Origin: Pegea sp. RAD2-039
Lineage: Eukaryota > Chordata > Thaliacea > Salpida > Salpidae
DNA: 64,000 bases
Direction: 5' to 3'
NCBI GenBank assembly: GCA_034620365.1
Contig: JAQGEQ010000380.1
Span: forward strand, 1,240,001 to 1,304,000
Below the pieces are notes generated by a model. It worked only from the letters and a program-made list of their open reading frames with translations, did no database searches and was not told the DNA's origin. The position numbers and the translations under genes are program-made. This document shows positions 50,619 through 63,059 of the stretch, in pieces; the stretch's first letter is position 1, and each line of letters starts with the position of its first letter.

Positions 50619-51401
50619 ATTTATTTATTTATTTATTATAATAAATGCGAAGCAGGGTGACTGAAAAGAGCACCTCTCGCTAACACACATTCTCACAAAT
50701 AACATCTATTAAGTTAAGTTCAATTTTTGAATACAATGTTAGTGCATGGATGCTATATCAAGTTAGTGATAACAAAAAAATCGAGTCTGTTCAGGCAACA
50801 TTTACGAGATTGGTATGCAGGAAACTTATAATTAAATACGATAGTTATAAACATCGTCTCAGCTTCTTCAATTTAAATACTCTAGAAGTTTGACGAAAAA
50901 ATACGTCTTAATTCTTATTTTTCAAATTATCAACAATTTAATTGACCTTCAGTTTGATGGTTTCTTTTCCATTAGTCCTTCCCTCAAGTTATACCAACTC
51001 AGACGACACACATCACATCCTAATAAGCCCATATCACCCGGTGCATTAATCAGATTGAATTTTTTCTCATACCGCACAATTAGTAAATGGAACCAGCTGA
51101 CATGAGACATTATCATGTCAGAATCACTCACGTTGTTGAAGAAGAAGTTGAATCGTTATAATTTTGCCAACATTACCATTTCTAAGCTGTGAATTTTTCC
51201 TTTTTTTAATATTATTATAATTATATGTAATTGTTCACTGTTATATGCTTTGAGGACTACCGAAATACCATGTGTTACATCTTTTGCTTTCCTTATTTCT
51301 AAATTAATATATGTTATTTGTGAGAATGTGTGTTAGCGAGAGGTGCTCTTTTCAGGCACCCTCCTTCGCATTTATTGTAATGAATAAATAAATAAATGAA
51401 T
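50619..51401 (+). mobile_element. 5'-truncated LINE copy flanked by inverted copies of its own 3' end
   Basis: The middle (about 50725-51190) is the C-terminal part of a LINE ORF2 in the + orientation. It has NVSAWM, KIESVQATFTRLVCRK, SYKHRLSFFNL, then IINNLIDLQFDGFF, LYQLRRHTSHPNKPISPG and FFSYRTISKWNQL, broken by frameshifts. It ends with the family 3' untranslated region and (AATA)n tail (51297-51401). The first about 98 bases (50619-50717) are the reverse complement of that same 3' terminus including the tail, so the insertion has inverted-repeat ends able to form a long hairpin. Confidence 0.8.
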
Positions 51402-52364
51402 TTTTATTTCTGTCTTTTTCAGAATTGTTGGTTTTGTATGGAAGTTTATCAATTTATTTTTGTTGTAGACACAGCAAAAGGCTTTATATAGCAAAATGTG
51501 TTATATAAATAGATAGATTATATGAATACATAGATTATCATTAAAACTTGCAAGGCATATCTGTTATAATAATTAATTGTATAACAGTTATTTGATATTT
51601 AGTAAATAACTGAATCTAATTAAAATAATTAGTTCTCAGTTTTTCTATTGATGTGTTTTAAGTCTTAAATTAAGTTTCAAACTTTGTTGATAACTTTTTA
51701 TAACTTTAGTCGATAAATCCATCGACAGTAATACTAGGAAAGCTTTAAGAACTCCTCATTTAGGTTTAGTTTTATACTCTACTTTTGAAGTTAGATTTGC
51801 AGAAATAATTTTAAAAAAGTCAAGCCAAACAAAATCTAACTTTTAGTATTCTGTTTTACTCAATCAGATACATTGGTCGAATACAAGTGACAAAAATTGT
51901 TGTAAGTAGATTAAAAAATCCTGATCAGATGAATTTCATTTACAAAATGGCAGTTATGGTGATAATGATGTTCTAATTAGGTATGCAAAAGTTTTGCAGA
52001 CGTATCTGATTACATATTTGATAAGTTAGCTAGATAATTTAGAGAGGCAAAAAAATACTTGCAAAAAATCTTTATATGAAATTGTTGCAGATAGACTCAA
52101 TAAATTGAATTTTTACAATTACCATTACAAATCATTTAAAAATAATTAGTAATTTCCAAGTTTTGACATACTTGATTTCAATAAGTAAACTTACAACTTC
52201 ATTTTTAAAAATTGTTTGTTAAAGAAATATTAAAATCCAATGGCTAAAAATTTCCAGCAGTTCTAGAATACTAAGTATTTTTTGTTTTAATTAAATATGA
52301 AAAAAGCTTGATTAAACTTGGAATGATTGATATCAAATTTAAAACTTTATTTTAAATACAGTAG
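51402..52364. other. AT-rich intergenic DNA between two LINE fragments
   Basis: No exon, RNA gene or additional repeat is recognised. Confidence 0.55.
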
Positions 52365-52910
52365 TAATGAACTTCGTACCAGCTTCTTCAATTTAGATGT
52401 CTTAGAAATTCAACAAATTCCTATTTTCAAAACTCTCTACAATTTATTTGACCTTTAATTTAATACTTTGTTTCCATTAGCCTTTCCCTAAAGTTATATC
52501 AGCTCAGACGACACACAATACACCTTAATAAGCTCATATCGCCTGGTACGTTAACCAGAGCAAATTTTTTCTCATACTGCGCAATTAGTACTTGGAACCA
52601 GTTGCCATCAACAATTATCATGTCAGACTTTCTCATGCTATTCAAGCAGAAATTGAACCGTTTTGTTATTACCAACATTTTTTATTTCTTAGCTGTGATT
52701 CGTTTTTATATGTTTACCATTCTATGTAATTATTCACTGTTATATTGTATGGGGACAACTGAACTGCTATCTTTTGCTTTCTATATTTCCAAATTATTTA
52801 TATATAATAGGTAACATTATAGATAATATTATTTAAGTGTATGTGTTTTAGAGAGAGATGGTCTTTATCATGCACCCTACTTTGTGTCTATTATAATAAA
52901 TAAATAAAAG
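52365..52910 (+). mobile_element. 5'-truncated LINE copy, more diverged
   Basis: It shares the order of blocks with the 50.6-51.4 kb copy: the segment after SFFNL, the LYQLRRH region as ctcagacgacacac, a tggaaccag block, the Met-Ser-Asp region, then the 3' untranslated region ending in an AAATAAATAAA tail at about 52896. It is visibly more diverged than the other copies and no inverted 5' piece is present. Confidence 0.75.
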
Positions 52911-54021
52911 CTATAAACGGCTTACAAGTACAAAAAAATTTCTAAATTAAAAAATAGTGTTTGTTAGAATATGATATATTAGGTAGAATGATTTCATCTA
53001 ATCAATACTTTTTAACTTTTATGTTATAAAAAGAAACTTTCGAATAAAGAATGCTAATCGATGTAGATTGCAACATTCAGTATTTGTTAAGCTGTTAAAC
53101 ACTAACATGTAAAAAAGAACTAGTCAATTAGTAATTCTCAATTTGTTAAAAGTTGAAATTTCAAGTAAAGAAAAATCTAAAAAAAATGAATAAATGCGAA
53201 TTATACCTTTTCGTTTATTTCACAAACTATTTTATAGTCAACGCACAGAAAGTTGATAACCACTAGTTTAACGGTTATCGTTAACCTTCCATTTAGTAAG
53301 ATAATTATAATACAAGCCGATAAAATAAGCTATCAAATAAAAAAAATACGATGTATGTTTTCCTTAAAAAGAGAGATTTAAAAGATATTTGAAGAAACAA
53401 AATACTGACTGTAAAAATAAAAATTTAAAAGTAGTATAAAATTTTTTGCTAAACGTTAAAAACTATAATAGAATAAGTAAACAGTTAATTTTTGTCTCCT
53501 AAAAATATACAAAAATACTTTAAGGTTATATTTTCAAAAAGAAAATGTTTCACATAATAAGTTAGAGCAATCAAAATGAATGTTGATATTTAAAAGACTT
53601 TTAAGATACCCTTTCAAAAAATATTCTAAAACAAGTCTCCTCCTATCCTTTCCTATGTCTTGGTGATCAAAAAACTTTTTAATAAAACGAGAAACAAGAA
53701 AACTAATAATGTAATCGTTTATTTTTTAAGGTAAACGATATTAGAAAGAAACTCTTAAGCTTTCTTCGACTGCATAACAATAACATACTACTACTTTCTA
53801 GGATTTTATCTTTTTGGGTTATTGATTTGTTGTAAGAAATTTATTTTAACAACTAGTTGATGATAAAAATGAGTTGAAGGAAAAAGAAATTGATAATTAG
53901 TATTACCGTTTGATAGATGAATTAATAACTGATTGAATTACAAAAAAGACTTTGTAAATATTATAATGTTTAGAAAGTTTAAAGTAAAATACATAAATGA
54001 TAGAAATAAATTGTCAAAAAA
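52911..54021. other. AT-rich intergenic DNA downstream of the multicopper oxidase
   Basis: No exon is recognised. It probably includes the 3' untranslated region of the minus-strand oxidase. A + strand frame at 53933-54205 overlaps the oxidase last exon antisense and is a shadow. Confidence 0.55.
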
Positions 54022-57000
54022 TTATTTAATTGAGTTGAAAAATTTCCAACTTAAAGTACATATCACCAAAGTGACTAATATTGAAGGTCTTAGCTTAATT
54101 GAAGCGTTGATAAGTTTCTTTTTCTTATTTGTAAGTTTACTGTTTTCTTTACTTTCTAGCTTGTTCCCACATCTCAAAGGACTTGTTGGAGGAGATTTCC
54201 ATTGATCTGGCTCACCGACTTGAAAAACTAGAGCCATTCCTAAAAAAATATGAAGTTGAACTCAATAAAGAAATTCATCATCAATAATCATATTCAAAAT
54301 TGTCTTTAAGAATCAAACTTTATTAGTAAGTTTTAGCAGTATTTCTCTAATCATTTAATTTGCATAACGCTTAAACAAAAATGATTTGGATCTTTTACCA
54401 TCTAATGTTTAAAACTTTAAAAATCTTTTAACAGATTAATAATATTAATAAAACTATTTTTTCTCTTACCATGTTCCAAATGAAACACAACATGACAATG
54501 AAACAGCCACAACCCCTGGTTGGTAGCTCTGAATCTAACCACAGTGTAACCAGCTTTTACTGCTATTACTGTGTCCTTAAGAGGAGGATTATCAAAATTT
54601 CGGTTAATTTCACCGGAACTGTAAATCTCTTTCATCCTTTGATCAGAAATTTTTTCATAAACTCTATAAAAGAAAGGAAATTGAAATATGTGAGTTTTAA
54701 AAGTACATGTAAATTTCAAACATACTGCTTTTGAGCTACAACTGCGTAATATTGTCCATGTAAGTGCATTGGATGAGAAGCGTAAACATATGTTCCTAGA
54801 TCATACATAACTAGTTCGATCAGCTGATTATATTTTAATTTTAATAAATGAACACAAGGAACATGCTGAAAAACAAGACAGTTTTAAAATGATGCTTTTT
54901 ATATCATCTAGAAATACTGATTTTACATTTTTGTCTTTGTTAAATGTCGGTCTATTGGTTGAATTACAAAAGTTGTTCTCACTATAACCTTGAGATTGAA
55001 CCAGCAAAGGATGGTTAGGAAACTTCCAAAATAGTTGGTTGATTTGTGAACGATAAGAACCACTTTTTGACTAGATTAATAAAGCTCTTATATAAGTGTT
55101 ATAATAACCTCACTTTGAAAGTTTACAATTGAGTTGTTATAAAATTAAAAAGACTAAATAATAAGAATTATGGTTTTTAGTTGAAGACCTTAGTCAACGT
55201 TTATTAATTTTACTTTCAAACTATTTTTTAGAAAGCAGTATTTAAACTGCAATTTACTTTAGTATATCCAAGCCCAAGAAATAAAACTTGATCTGGTTTT
55301 CCTGAAATGTTATATGGCTTGTATTTTTCTTTTCCAAATGATTTCAGCTCATTAATATATATTGGATCGGAATATTTTCCATTCCGTAAAGGATTTAAAA
55401 TTGACTTTGAAATGCCGGCTTTTGAAGTTGGTTTACCGGTAAGATTCAAGTTATTGTATCTGCATCGATTATTGATATATTAAACTAATTTTTGAACCTA
55501 AAATCTGACGCCTTATCTATTTTATTTTTTAATTATGATGATACTTATTTCTACGCTGAACATATAATATATTGAGATTTGTTGAGTAGCAACAGTTATG
55601 TTACAAGCCAATATTACTTTAGACATTAGCAGATCACCTGAGTATTGCTCTTTGAGATAAATTTGAACAATCTTTCAATCCTTTGACTCTAATCCAATAG
55701 GCATCATTCGGCTGATTTGCGTTTAAAACAAAATCATATCTTTCTCCGTTGAAAATATTTAGTGTATCTACCTGTAAAAAGTGTTTTAGGAATAATTTTA
55801 CATGAAAAAAAGAATTATATTTTTACAGTTTTAATATTAAGATAAAAACTTCGTTTTCAAAATAGTTTATTAGCTTTGAAATTTATTTTGATATTTGAAT
55901 GGATGAAAAACTCTACAGATTTAAAATGAATTACAAAACGTTTCATTTTCAAATAAAGGAAATAAAGATGTATATACTAAAGTGAGTATTTAAGCAAGCA
56001 GTTTTATTTATCATACAAATATTCTGGGTTTATTAAGATTTATAATCTCACAGTTTTACCTATCAACTTACTGTAACAGGGTTTATATCATACCCATCAC
56101 TCGATATAACTGTCAGATTATGTTGATCAATGGAAATCTAAAAACAAAAGTTAGTTTTTATGATTCTTAGAATTAATTTTTACCTTATTATATTAATTAC
56201 AGCATTTGCAATTTATGTAAAGTAATATACTATTCATTTACAAAAAGGTTTTATTCATATAAAACAAAATAATTTATTGAATTCAATCTTATACATTTTA
56301 TCTGGTAGTTTCGAATTTGCGAAACAAGTTATATAAAAAAAAAGATAAATAATTGTATTCAGATAGATCCTGTTACCTACCTCAATTGGACAAAAACCAA
56401 CAGCACTGTTTATAACTCGAAAACGATACCTTAGTCCTTTCTCGACATTAAACTCACTTAATCTTGTGTAAATAGTAGATCCATTTATTACAAATTTCTG
56501 TAACGTGACAAAAAGTAGTAATATTTTAAACATTATATAAATTATAATTATGATTTACAAAACATATTTAATCTTCAAAACGTAAACTTAACATGAATAC
56601 ACAACCTTAATTTGTCCTTTCCCGTTGAGTAGAATTCCTTTTTTATGTACATGTTTTGAACCTAAATATCTCTTTAAGGTTGTTTCATCAGTCCAATCGA
56701 TTATTATAAATACAAAATCTTTAGTATCTGAAAAAATGAATTTTAAGAAAACATTAATTTCTTGCGTGATTCACCTCACAAACCTATGTCATAAAGATTA
56801 CGATGCTTGTTGGTTTTATTACTTTCGCGAACTATTAATCCTCCAAAAATACCATCTCCTCTTTGTAAACCAACATGGCTATGCCACCAATGGGTCCCTG
56901 AATTGAGTAACCTAAGTTATTAACAAGTGATGATTTATTTATTTTATTACCAGATGGTTGGGCTGTAAAGTTGTATTGCATTGTGTTCATTAGAGGTATT

Positions 57001-58391
57001 GGACACTGAGTTATCATTGGTACTCCATCCATAAAAGGAGTTTCTCTTTGAAACTGTCCGTGCCAATGAATTGTTACTCCTTTTCCGTTTATCATAGAGT
57101 TTTGAACATTCACAATCACCTGATCGCCTTCACAAACCTTTAGTTTGTAAGTTTAGACAAATAAAAGTATGTGTTAAATTTTAAATAGACTTGCAAAGAA
57201 AATTTGAACTATTATAATAACATACAGCTATCTGAAAGTTTTACTTAAATTACGAAATATTTTTCTAAATTCGAAGAATACTGTATGTACGTAGAGATTA
57301 AATATAAAAGCAAAAATTCCTTTTAAAAGTAATTTCATATTTGCTTTCATTAGGTATGTGCTCTTTTTTTGAAAGAACGATTTTCATTGATCAAAGTCTT
57401 TACTAACGAGTATACGCAGCAAGCCAGTCTTCAGATCGCCTTGTAAGTATATTTTAGCTTTTTTTATCTTTGTTGATAAAAATTTTCTGTTTCTAAGATT
57501 AGTTTTATGCTTGAGATGTAATGTTTGAATCTTGGTTTTAAATTGATATAAACAAAACAACAACAAAACACTTAAAAATAATATTGTCAATAAATTTGCA
57601 GAGTATCAAATTGTTAAGCTCAAATTGCTATAATAAAAAATTACTTTTATCAAATTTTAAAAGAACAGAAAATCCTTTAAAGATTTGAAACATTAATTTA
57701 GTGATTGTGAAAATTTATCGACTAAAATATTTATATTAGAAAACTTTATTTTATGTATGTTTAGTTAATTCAACTTATGTTATCAGAACAGTTTTTAGAA
57801 AAAGTATAATTGATTCTATTTTAAGAAAACGCATTTTTGAATAAAGTTAATTAACTGATTAAATGTGCTCTGATAAATATTTATAAGTTTAAAAAGTGTT
57901 TATTAAACTCTTTTGAGGTTTGTGGAGCTGAATACATCTCTTTATATCAAACAATTATTTATTTAGAACAATATAACTAGAAAATCATCAATTCACCACA
58001 ATAGTTGGACCAGGAATTTGTCCATTGACTACAGTGACAACTTTTTCAAAGCCACCTGCTGAAATGCAGCCTTCTTTTGAACAATCAGTTTTATTAAAAG
58101 GACAATTGCCACAAGCTTTTGACATCGTTGTAAATCTGCATATAATTGATGATTGAAAAAGTTTAAAATTTAATCAATAAACAATTTACTCTTCAATTTG
58201 AAAGTTATAAGTACAAGTCCTTGAAAGTCCTGTGATGCATTCTCGGTCACATGATGATTTATGATGAGGATGAGCTGCTAAAAAAGTAGTTTATAATATT
58301 TTCGATAAAGACAGAAATATTACTGACATGAAATTTCTGTTGATGTTAAAATAAGTAAAATAAATCGCCAGCAATTGAAAAATATCATCAT
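54022..58391 (-). CDS. Laccase-like multicopper oxidase, secreted or membrane-anchored
   Basis: Oxidises phenolic or metal substrates with reduction of O2 to water, extracellularly. Fourteen minus-strand exons: 58391-58328, 58277-58190, 58135-57997, 57137-56951, 56897-56784, 56727-56606, 56497-56381, 56137-56072, 55771-55638, 55459-55258, 55070-54927, 54865-54726, 54663-54470 and 54239-54022, all in phase (642 residues). A signal peptide ([17 protein letters not shown]) is followed by a Cys-rich block ([20 protein letters not shown]) typical of animal laccases, and [10 protein letters not shown]. All copper ligands are present: HWHG (121-124), HWWHSH (162-167), HPMHLHG (490-496) and [12 protein letters not shown] (561-572), with Met572 as the axial type-1 position. 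After the last cupredoxin domain comes a Lys-rich linker (NKKKKL) and a C-terminal hydrophobic segment ([16 protein letters not shown]), suggesting a membrane or GPI-type anchor. Physiological substrate unknown. Confidence 0.94.
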
Positions 58392-61071
58392 AACAAGTTG
58401 GATACCAAGTTGTTACAAATCTCTTTAAATCCTTAAAAAAAATTCACAATCTATCTTTATATAAAAGTTGTCACCGGTAAATCAATAATTGTAATTATTT
58501 TGTCGTTAAAAATAATCTTTTTTATATATAAGCTCTACAGAACTCATAGAAGTATATACTTTCCTTGATTAGCTGACAATTAAGTATTTCTAAGCTTTTG
58601 TAATAAAAAAAAAATAAATCAGAGATTTTTATTCTAGCTAAATGAATAAATAAAAAAAAACTGTTTATACATCTTTCATTCGACTTGTTTCATTTCATAA
58701 CAGGATTTAAGAAATAAACGCTTTTGAATTAATGGAAATTAAAACTGTATTGCAAAAAATAAAATAAAAGCAAGTTAAAAGAACATTAAACGTTTTTTAG
58801 TTTTATTTTCATAATTTTGAACTAAAATTTTACTTATTTTATCATTAACATATTTAAAGCTCAAAAATTGAATAGTTCTTTTGTACCGGACATTAAAGTA
58901 TCACTTTGGATATTAAACCTTATTAAATTTCCTTCTTCAGTTCAAAATATAGGTTCAAAATGTATATTAAATACAAAATTTAATAAAAAGAAGATTATTT
59001 TACAAAAATCTTTCATCATCAAGGTAATAAAACAGTGTTAAGGTGATAGAAGTGTGTATCTGATAATATTGAGAGTCTGAAAAAGTTCTTTCTCAAAAAA
59101 TATTTTGGATCTCATTATATACAATGAGGGTGAATTCAATCGCTGTCAATAATGGTCATACTAAAAAATAGTTCGAAGAACTATTAAATACTCTTAATAA
59201 GATATTCTTTGATAATATATATTTTCTTTATTTATCACAACTCATTAGATTAATATTCGTACGTGATCAGGGATTTCTTTCTCATTCTATAATTAACATC
59301 AAGACATATATGCTGAGATACTTCTTTTTAATTACAAAGAAATATAGAAATAATCTTTACATAAGTTTAAAAAATGCAAGACTTAAAAATATGACAACTA
59401 ATTCAGATTACACTTTTTATTATTAACATAACAATTAAGAAGAAAATTTGAATTAATAAAGTTGACTACTAACTTCATTTTAAGAAAATTATATTATTGA
59501 CGTGAGATAGATTTGTATTTTTTGTAGTTTTAATAGCTAACATTCTATGTTATAAAAAATAATAAAATCTAATCACTAAACCTTAACGTTTTTGTCGTTA
59601 GATATAAATAGATCATTTTTAGTTTGTCAAATTGATGGAAGTTAACTTTAGAATCAGAATTGAAATTAAAACGTTAACTATTTTTCAAACTTTCACTTTC
59701 ACTTGCAAGTTTGCACTGTTTTTTGACATTTAGAACTTTGCTGAGAATAATTTATAATTATCAAGAAAAAAAAGGAACAAACTAATAACTCAACGAAATA
59801 AACTTCTTAGCAGTAAGCGTATATGTAATGCTTTCTGTTTTATATTTAAGTATGACTGTCAACTTCCTTCCATGTACTGACTTGGCCTACGAAGCTCAAT
59901 TATCATTAACTGCACTTTTATAAAATCTTCAAATATATTCGGTCTATTTGTTAACTGATGGTCAGTGACCAGCTTATAAACTTCAATGTGATAAAAAAGT
60001 AAGATGATTGAATTAGAGTTTCTCAAATACATTGAAAGAAAGCTCTGAAAAAGTTGTGCTTGTTTCTAATTGCTAACCACATGTGGCTAATTGCTAATCA
60101 TCTGTTTCCTGCAGTATTTAAAGTTAATGAAAATTTATTGCTTCAAAGTTCCCTATACTAAATCTCTCTTTGACAAGTAACAGGTTTTTGACATTTCTTT
60201 TAACCTTGGTGGCAAACATCTAATAGAAGATAGACTGTTGATGATGAACATTTTACAATAATTTTCTTCTGTTTTAGTGTTTACTGAAGACTATAAAAAG
60301 GCATTAGCATCAAATAAAACAAAGACAGACCAAAGAGCATCAATTTGGTTTGTGAGTCCTTTTTTTTCTTATTTTTTCTTCATCATCTCTACTTTAGACT
60401 GAAGGAAACTTATCAGCTGAATAATGGTTTTAATGTGATAAATTATGGAAAATTTTCCCAAAAATATAATTATCAACAGATCTTCAGAATATCAACTGAA
60501 GTTAATGATATTATTTTATTTTTCACCAGAAAGAGCAGCTTTGTCCATAAACCAATCACCACTTTGTAATCAATCGAATCAAGAGAAATTGAGTTACTCA
60601 TTTATTAAAAAGCTAAATGCATTATAATTAATTAAAAAAAAATCTTGTCTTAAAACTTTAAATAAATAAGAAAAACTCGACACTCACCTTAAACTCCTGA
60701 ATTATTTGAGTCATACTCTTGATGTGATGACAAGCGACCATTTTTATTTAAGTTAACATCTCTTTGATAAAGTTCAGAAATAAAATTTGTCGGAAGCTTA
60801 TAGCTTTAGTCCCTTATGGTAGAGTTATAACACAGCTTTACTATTATATTATGGAATTCAAAGTTTTTTATTTTTAACTTTAATCCAATGTCTCTTGACT
60901 TTAATAACACATCTCTATAAATTTTCAAGAAGAATCAATCTTGCTAGTCAGTTGATATTAAAGTGTTTTATCGAATATATGCCCGATCTTAAAAAATGTT
61001 TATATTTTGAAAAGCTCAAAAGCTGCTAGTCTAATGAAAAAAATAACCTAAAAGGCTAGAAAGTACCTTTA
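58392..61071. other. 5' flank of the multicopper oxidase and AT-rich intergenic DNA
   Basis: 58.4-60.2 kb shows nothing supportable beyond a presumed promoter. At 60.28-60.74 kb short exon-like frames occur on both strands: VFTEDYKKALASNKTKTDQR on + ending at a strong gtgagt, and MVACHHIKSMTQIIQEFK on - also ending at gtgagt. None can be built into a convincing protein, so no gene is called. Confidence 0.45.
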
Positions 61072-61520
61072 TTGCTTGTGAGCTGGCAGATCTTAAAAGA
61101 CTTAAAATATAATAATAATTCTTTTTTTTTAATTATCAACAATTTAATTGACCTTCAGTTTGATGATTTCTTTTCTAGTAGTCCTTCCTTCAAGTTATAT
61201 CAGCTCAGACGACACACATTACACCTTAATAAGCCTATATCACCCGGTACATTAATCAGAGCGAATTTTTTTCTCATGCCGCACAATTAGTACAAGGAAC
61301 CAGCTGCCATCAGACAATGTCATGTCAGAATCACTCGCGTTGTTCAAGAAGAAGTTGAACCGTTACAAAATTGCCAACATTGCCATTTCTAAACTGTGAT
61401 TTTTTCTTTTTTTAATATGACTATAATTATATGTAATTGTTCACTGTTATATGCTTTGAGGACGACCGAAATGCCATGTGTTACATTCTTTGCTTCCTGT
61501 ATTTCTAACGTAATAGATGT
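61072..61520 (+). mobile_element. LINE 3' fragment, truncated at both ends
   Basis: It matches the 50.6-51.4 kb copy closely from IINNLIDLQFDDFF and LYQLRRHTLHLNKPISPG through the 3' untranslated region up to taatagatgttatttgta. The terminal agcgagaggtgctcttttca block and the (AATA)n tail are missing, so the 3' end was lost after insertion or replaced. Confidence 0.75.
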
Positions 61521-61989
61521 TATTTGTAAATGAAAATGTAAAGTCATTAGTCTACGACCTTTGATATAAGAAATTGACAAATGTGAAAATCTGATGAGTA
61601 AAACTTGTGAAGGATTTGTCAAAGTATACATAAGTATTTTACCAGACATTAAAAATCTTAAGGTTAAAACATAGCTCCTTTTCTTATTTCACTGAAAAGG
61701 CTGACGAGAATAACATTGACTAACTCTGTATTAGACCCAGTATGACATGATGCATATAAGGCAGTCGTCAATTTCTCATTAATTTCTGTATATGAAACCC
61801 GTATTTTGTGCTTAAAGTTTTCTAATTCTAATTCCTAGCTTAATTATATTCAACGCTCAGTTCTCATTCGCACAATTTTTATATTTTTTTGCCGGAAATA
61901 ATTTAACTTTCTTTACTGCATAATATGATTTCAATTAGAAGTTTGATTTTTGTTTTTGGGGTGTGCATATATTTCTTCTACCTAAGTGT

Positions 61990-62900
61990 TTCATGTTTAC
62001 TTTTGTTTTGTTGAAGTCTAAAATTACAGCAAGCAATTACAACAAGTTGTTTCTTGCATTTAGTTTACAGATTTGCTGCAATTTGTAAAACTGAGATTGT
62101 CATTTGCAGGCCTAATTTAAGGAAGATTTTAAAAGGCCCTTCTATCTTCAAGTCTATAAAACTATTTTTTTGAGGACCTTTATTTCTACAACCAACTGAA
62201 AGTTCATGATGCAATGACATTTAAGTAAGCAGTTATTTTCCATTCTGGAAACAACCTAATAAAGTCTGTATTTCACGATTATGGTTTTGGTGTTGAGAGG
62301 CTGATGAGATGATATTATGAAGACAGCGTTGGTGAAAGTAGCTTAAAAGTTGCAAGTGGCGACCGTGTAAAACTAAAAATTTAGATTCAAACAGAAGTGT
62401 GTTTAGAATGATAACTCTGTATAGGGCGATCATGTCTCACTTTTCAGCTGTTTGTTATTCCAAACTCCCTTTAAAGTCTATTTTAAGCTCTTCTTGCTTC
62501 TAATGTTAGCATCAAATGGTATTATACTACCCAAGTACCGAATGGGCCTGAACCCACCGCTGTTGATGGTGATACAAAGACGAGTGACATTGGAAAAGGT
62601 TGATAAAGGTCCTTGATCTTTATTAAGAGATTTTACTTAGAAGCATCCACTCAGTGTGTCTAAAACAGCGTCATCAGCACAAATAAGTTCACAAACTATG
62701 TGGTAAAATGTTTTAGACCTTGGACGTTTATTTGAACTAGGTAACTATCAAAACGGTATTTAAAATAAGATGACATAAATATACATCCCTGATTTATTGC
62801 AAACAGTATGTCGGAGGCATCTCACTATTTAACCTATTTTAACCTTAATGGAGCTACATCAGGATTTTTGCAGGCTTTGGTGGACATCCAAGATATTTGA
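61990..62900 (-). mobile_element. Fragment of the second LINE family, minus orientation
   Basis: The minus strand at 62233-62433 reads LYRVIILNTLLFESKFLVLH, then GRHLQLLSYFHQRCLHNIIS. This is the C-terminal LxxRHLxLLxxFHQRCLxxI pattern also seen at 45.1-45.9 kb. Flanking sequence to about 62900 is moderately GC-rich and probably belongs to the same element, with many breaks. The outer limits are approximate. Confidence 0.6.
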
Positions 62901-63059
62901 TTTTATTTCACAAGGCTTTTAAAGCATCGAAGGCTTTGGTTGTTGTTTTCTTGTTAGGTTTTTTTATCGATCTTTTTCGCCAGTTGTTCTGCATCATACA
63001 AAGTTTCCATTGAAAAAGGCTACGTGTATCACGCAGGAGTTATTCTTTCAGTGGACAGC

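Noticed and set aside
54471-54734. Plus-strand frame of 87 codons
   Set aside because: Antisense shadow of the multicopper oxidase exon carrying the HCH copper motif.
60285-60569. Plus-strand exon-like frames around 60.3-60.6 kb
   Set aside because: The first exon ends in phase 0 but the longer downstream frame needs phase 2; the phase-0 join stops after eight codons.
60369-60741. Possible two-exon mini-gene on the minus strand (MVACHHIKSMTQIIQEFK plus a short second exon)
   Set aside because: The product would be only 33 residues, the second exon is antisense to another exon-like frame, and no conserved motif is visible.
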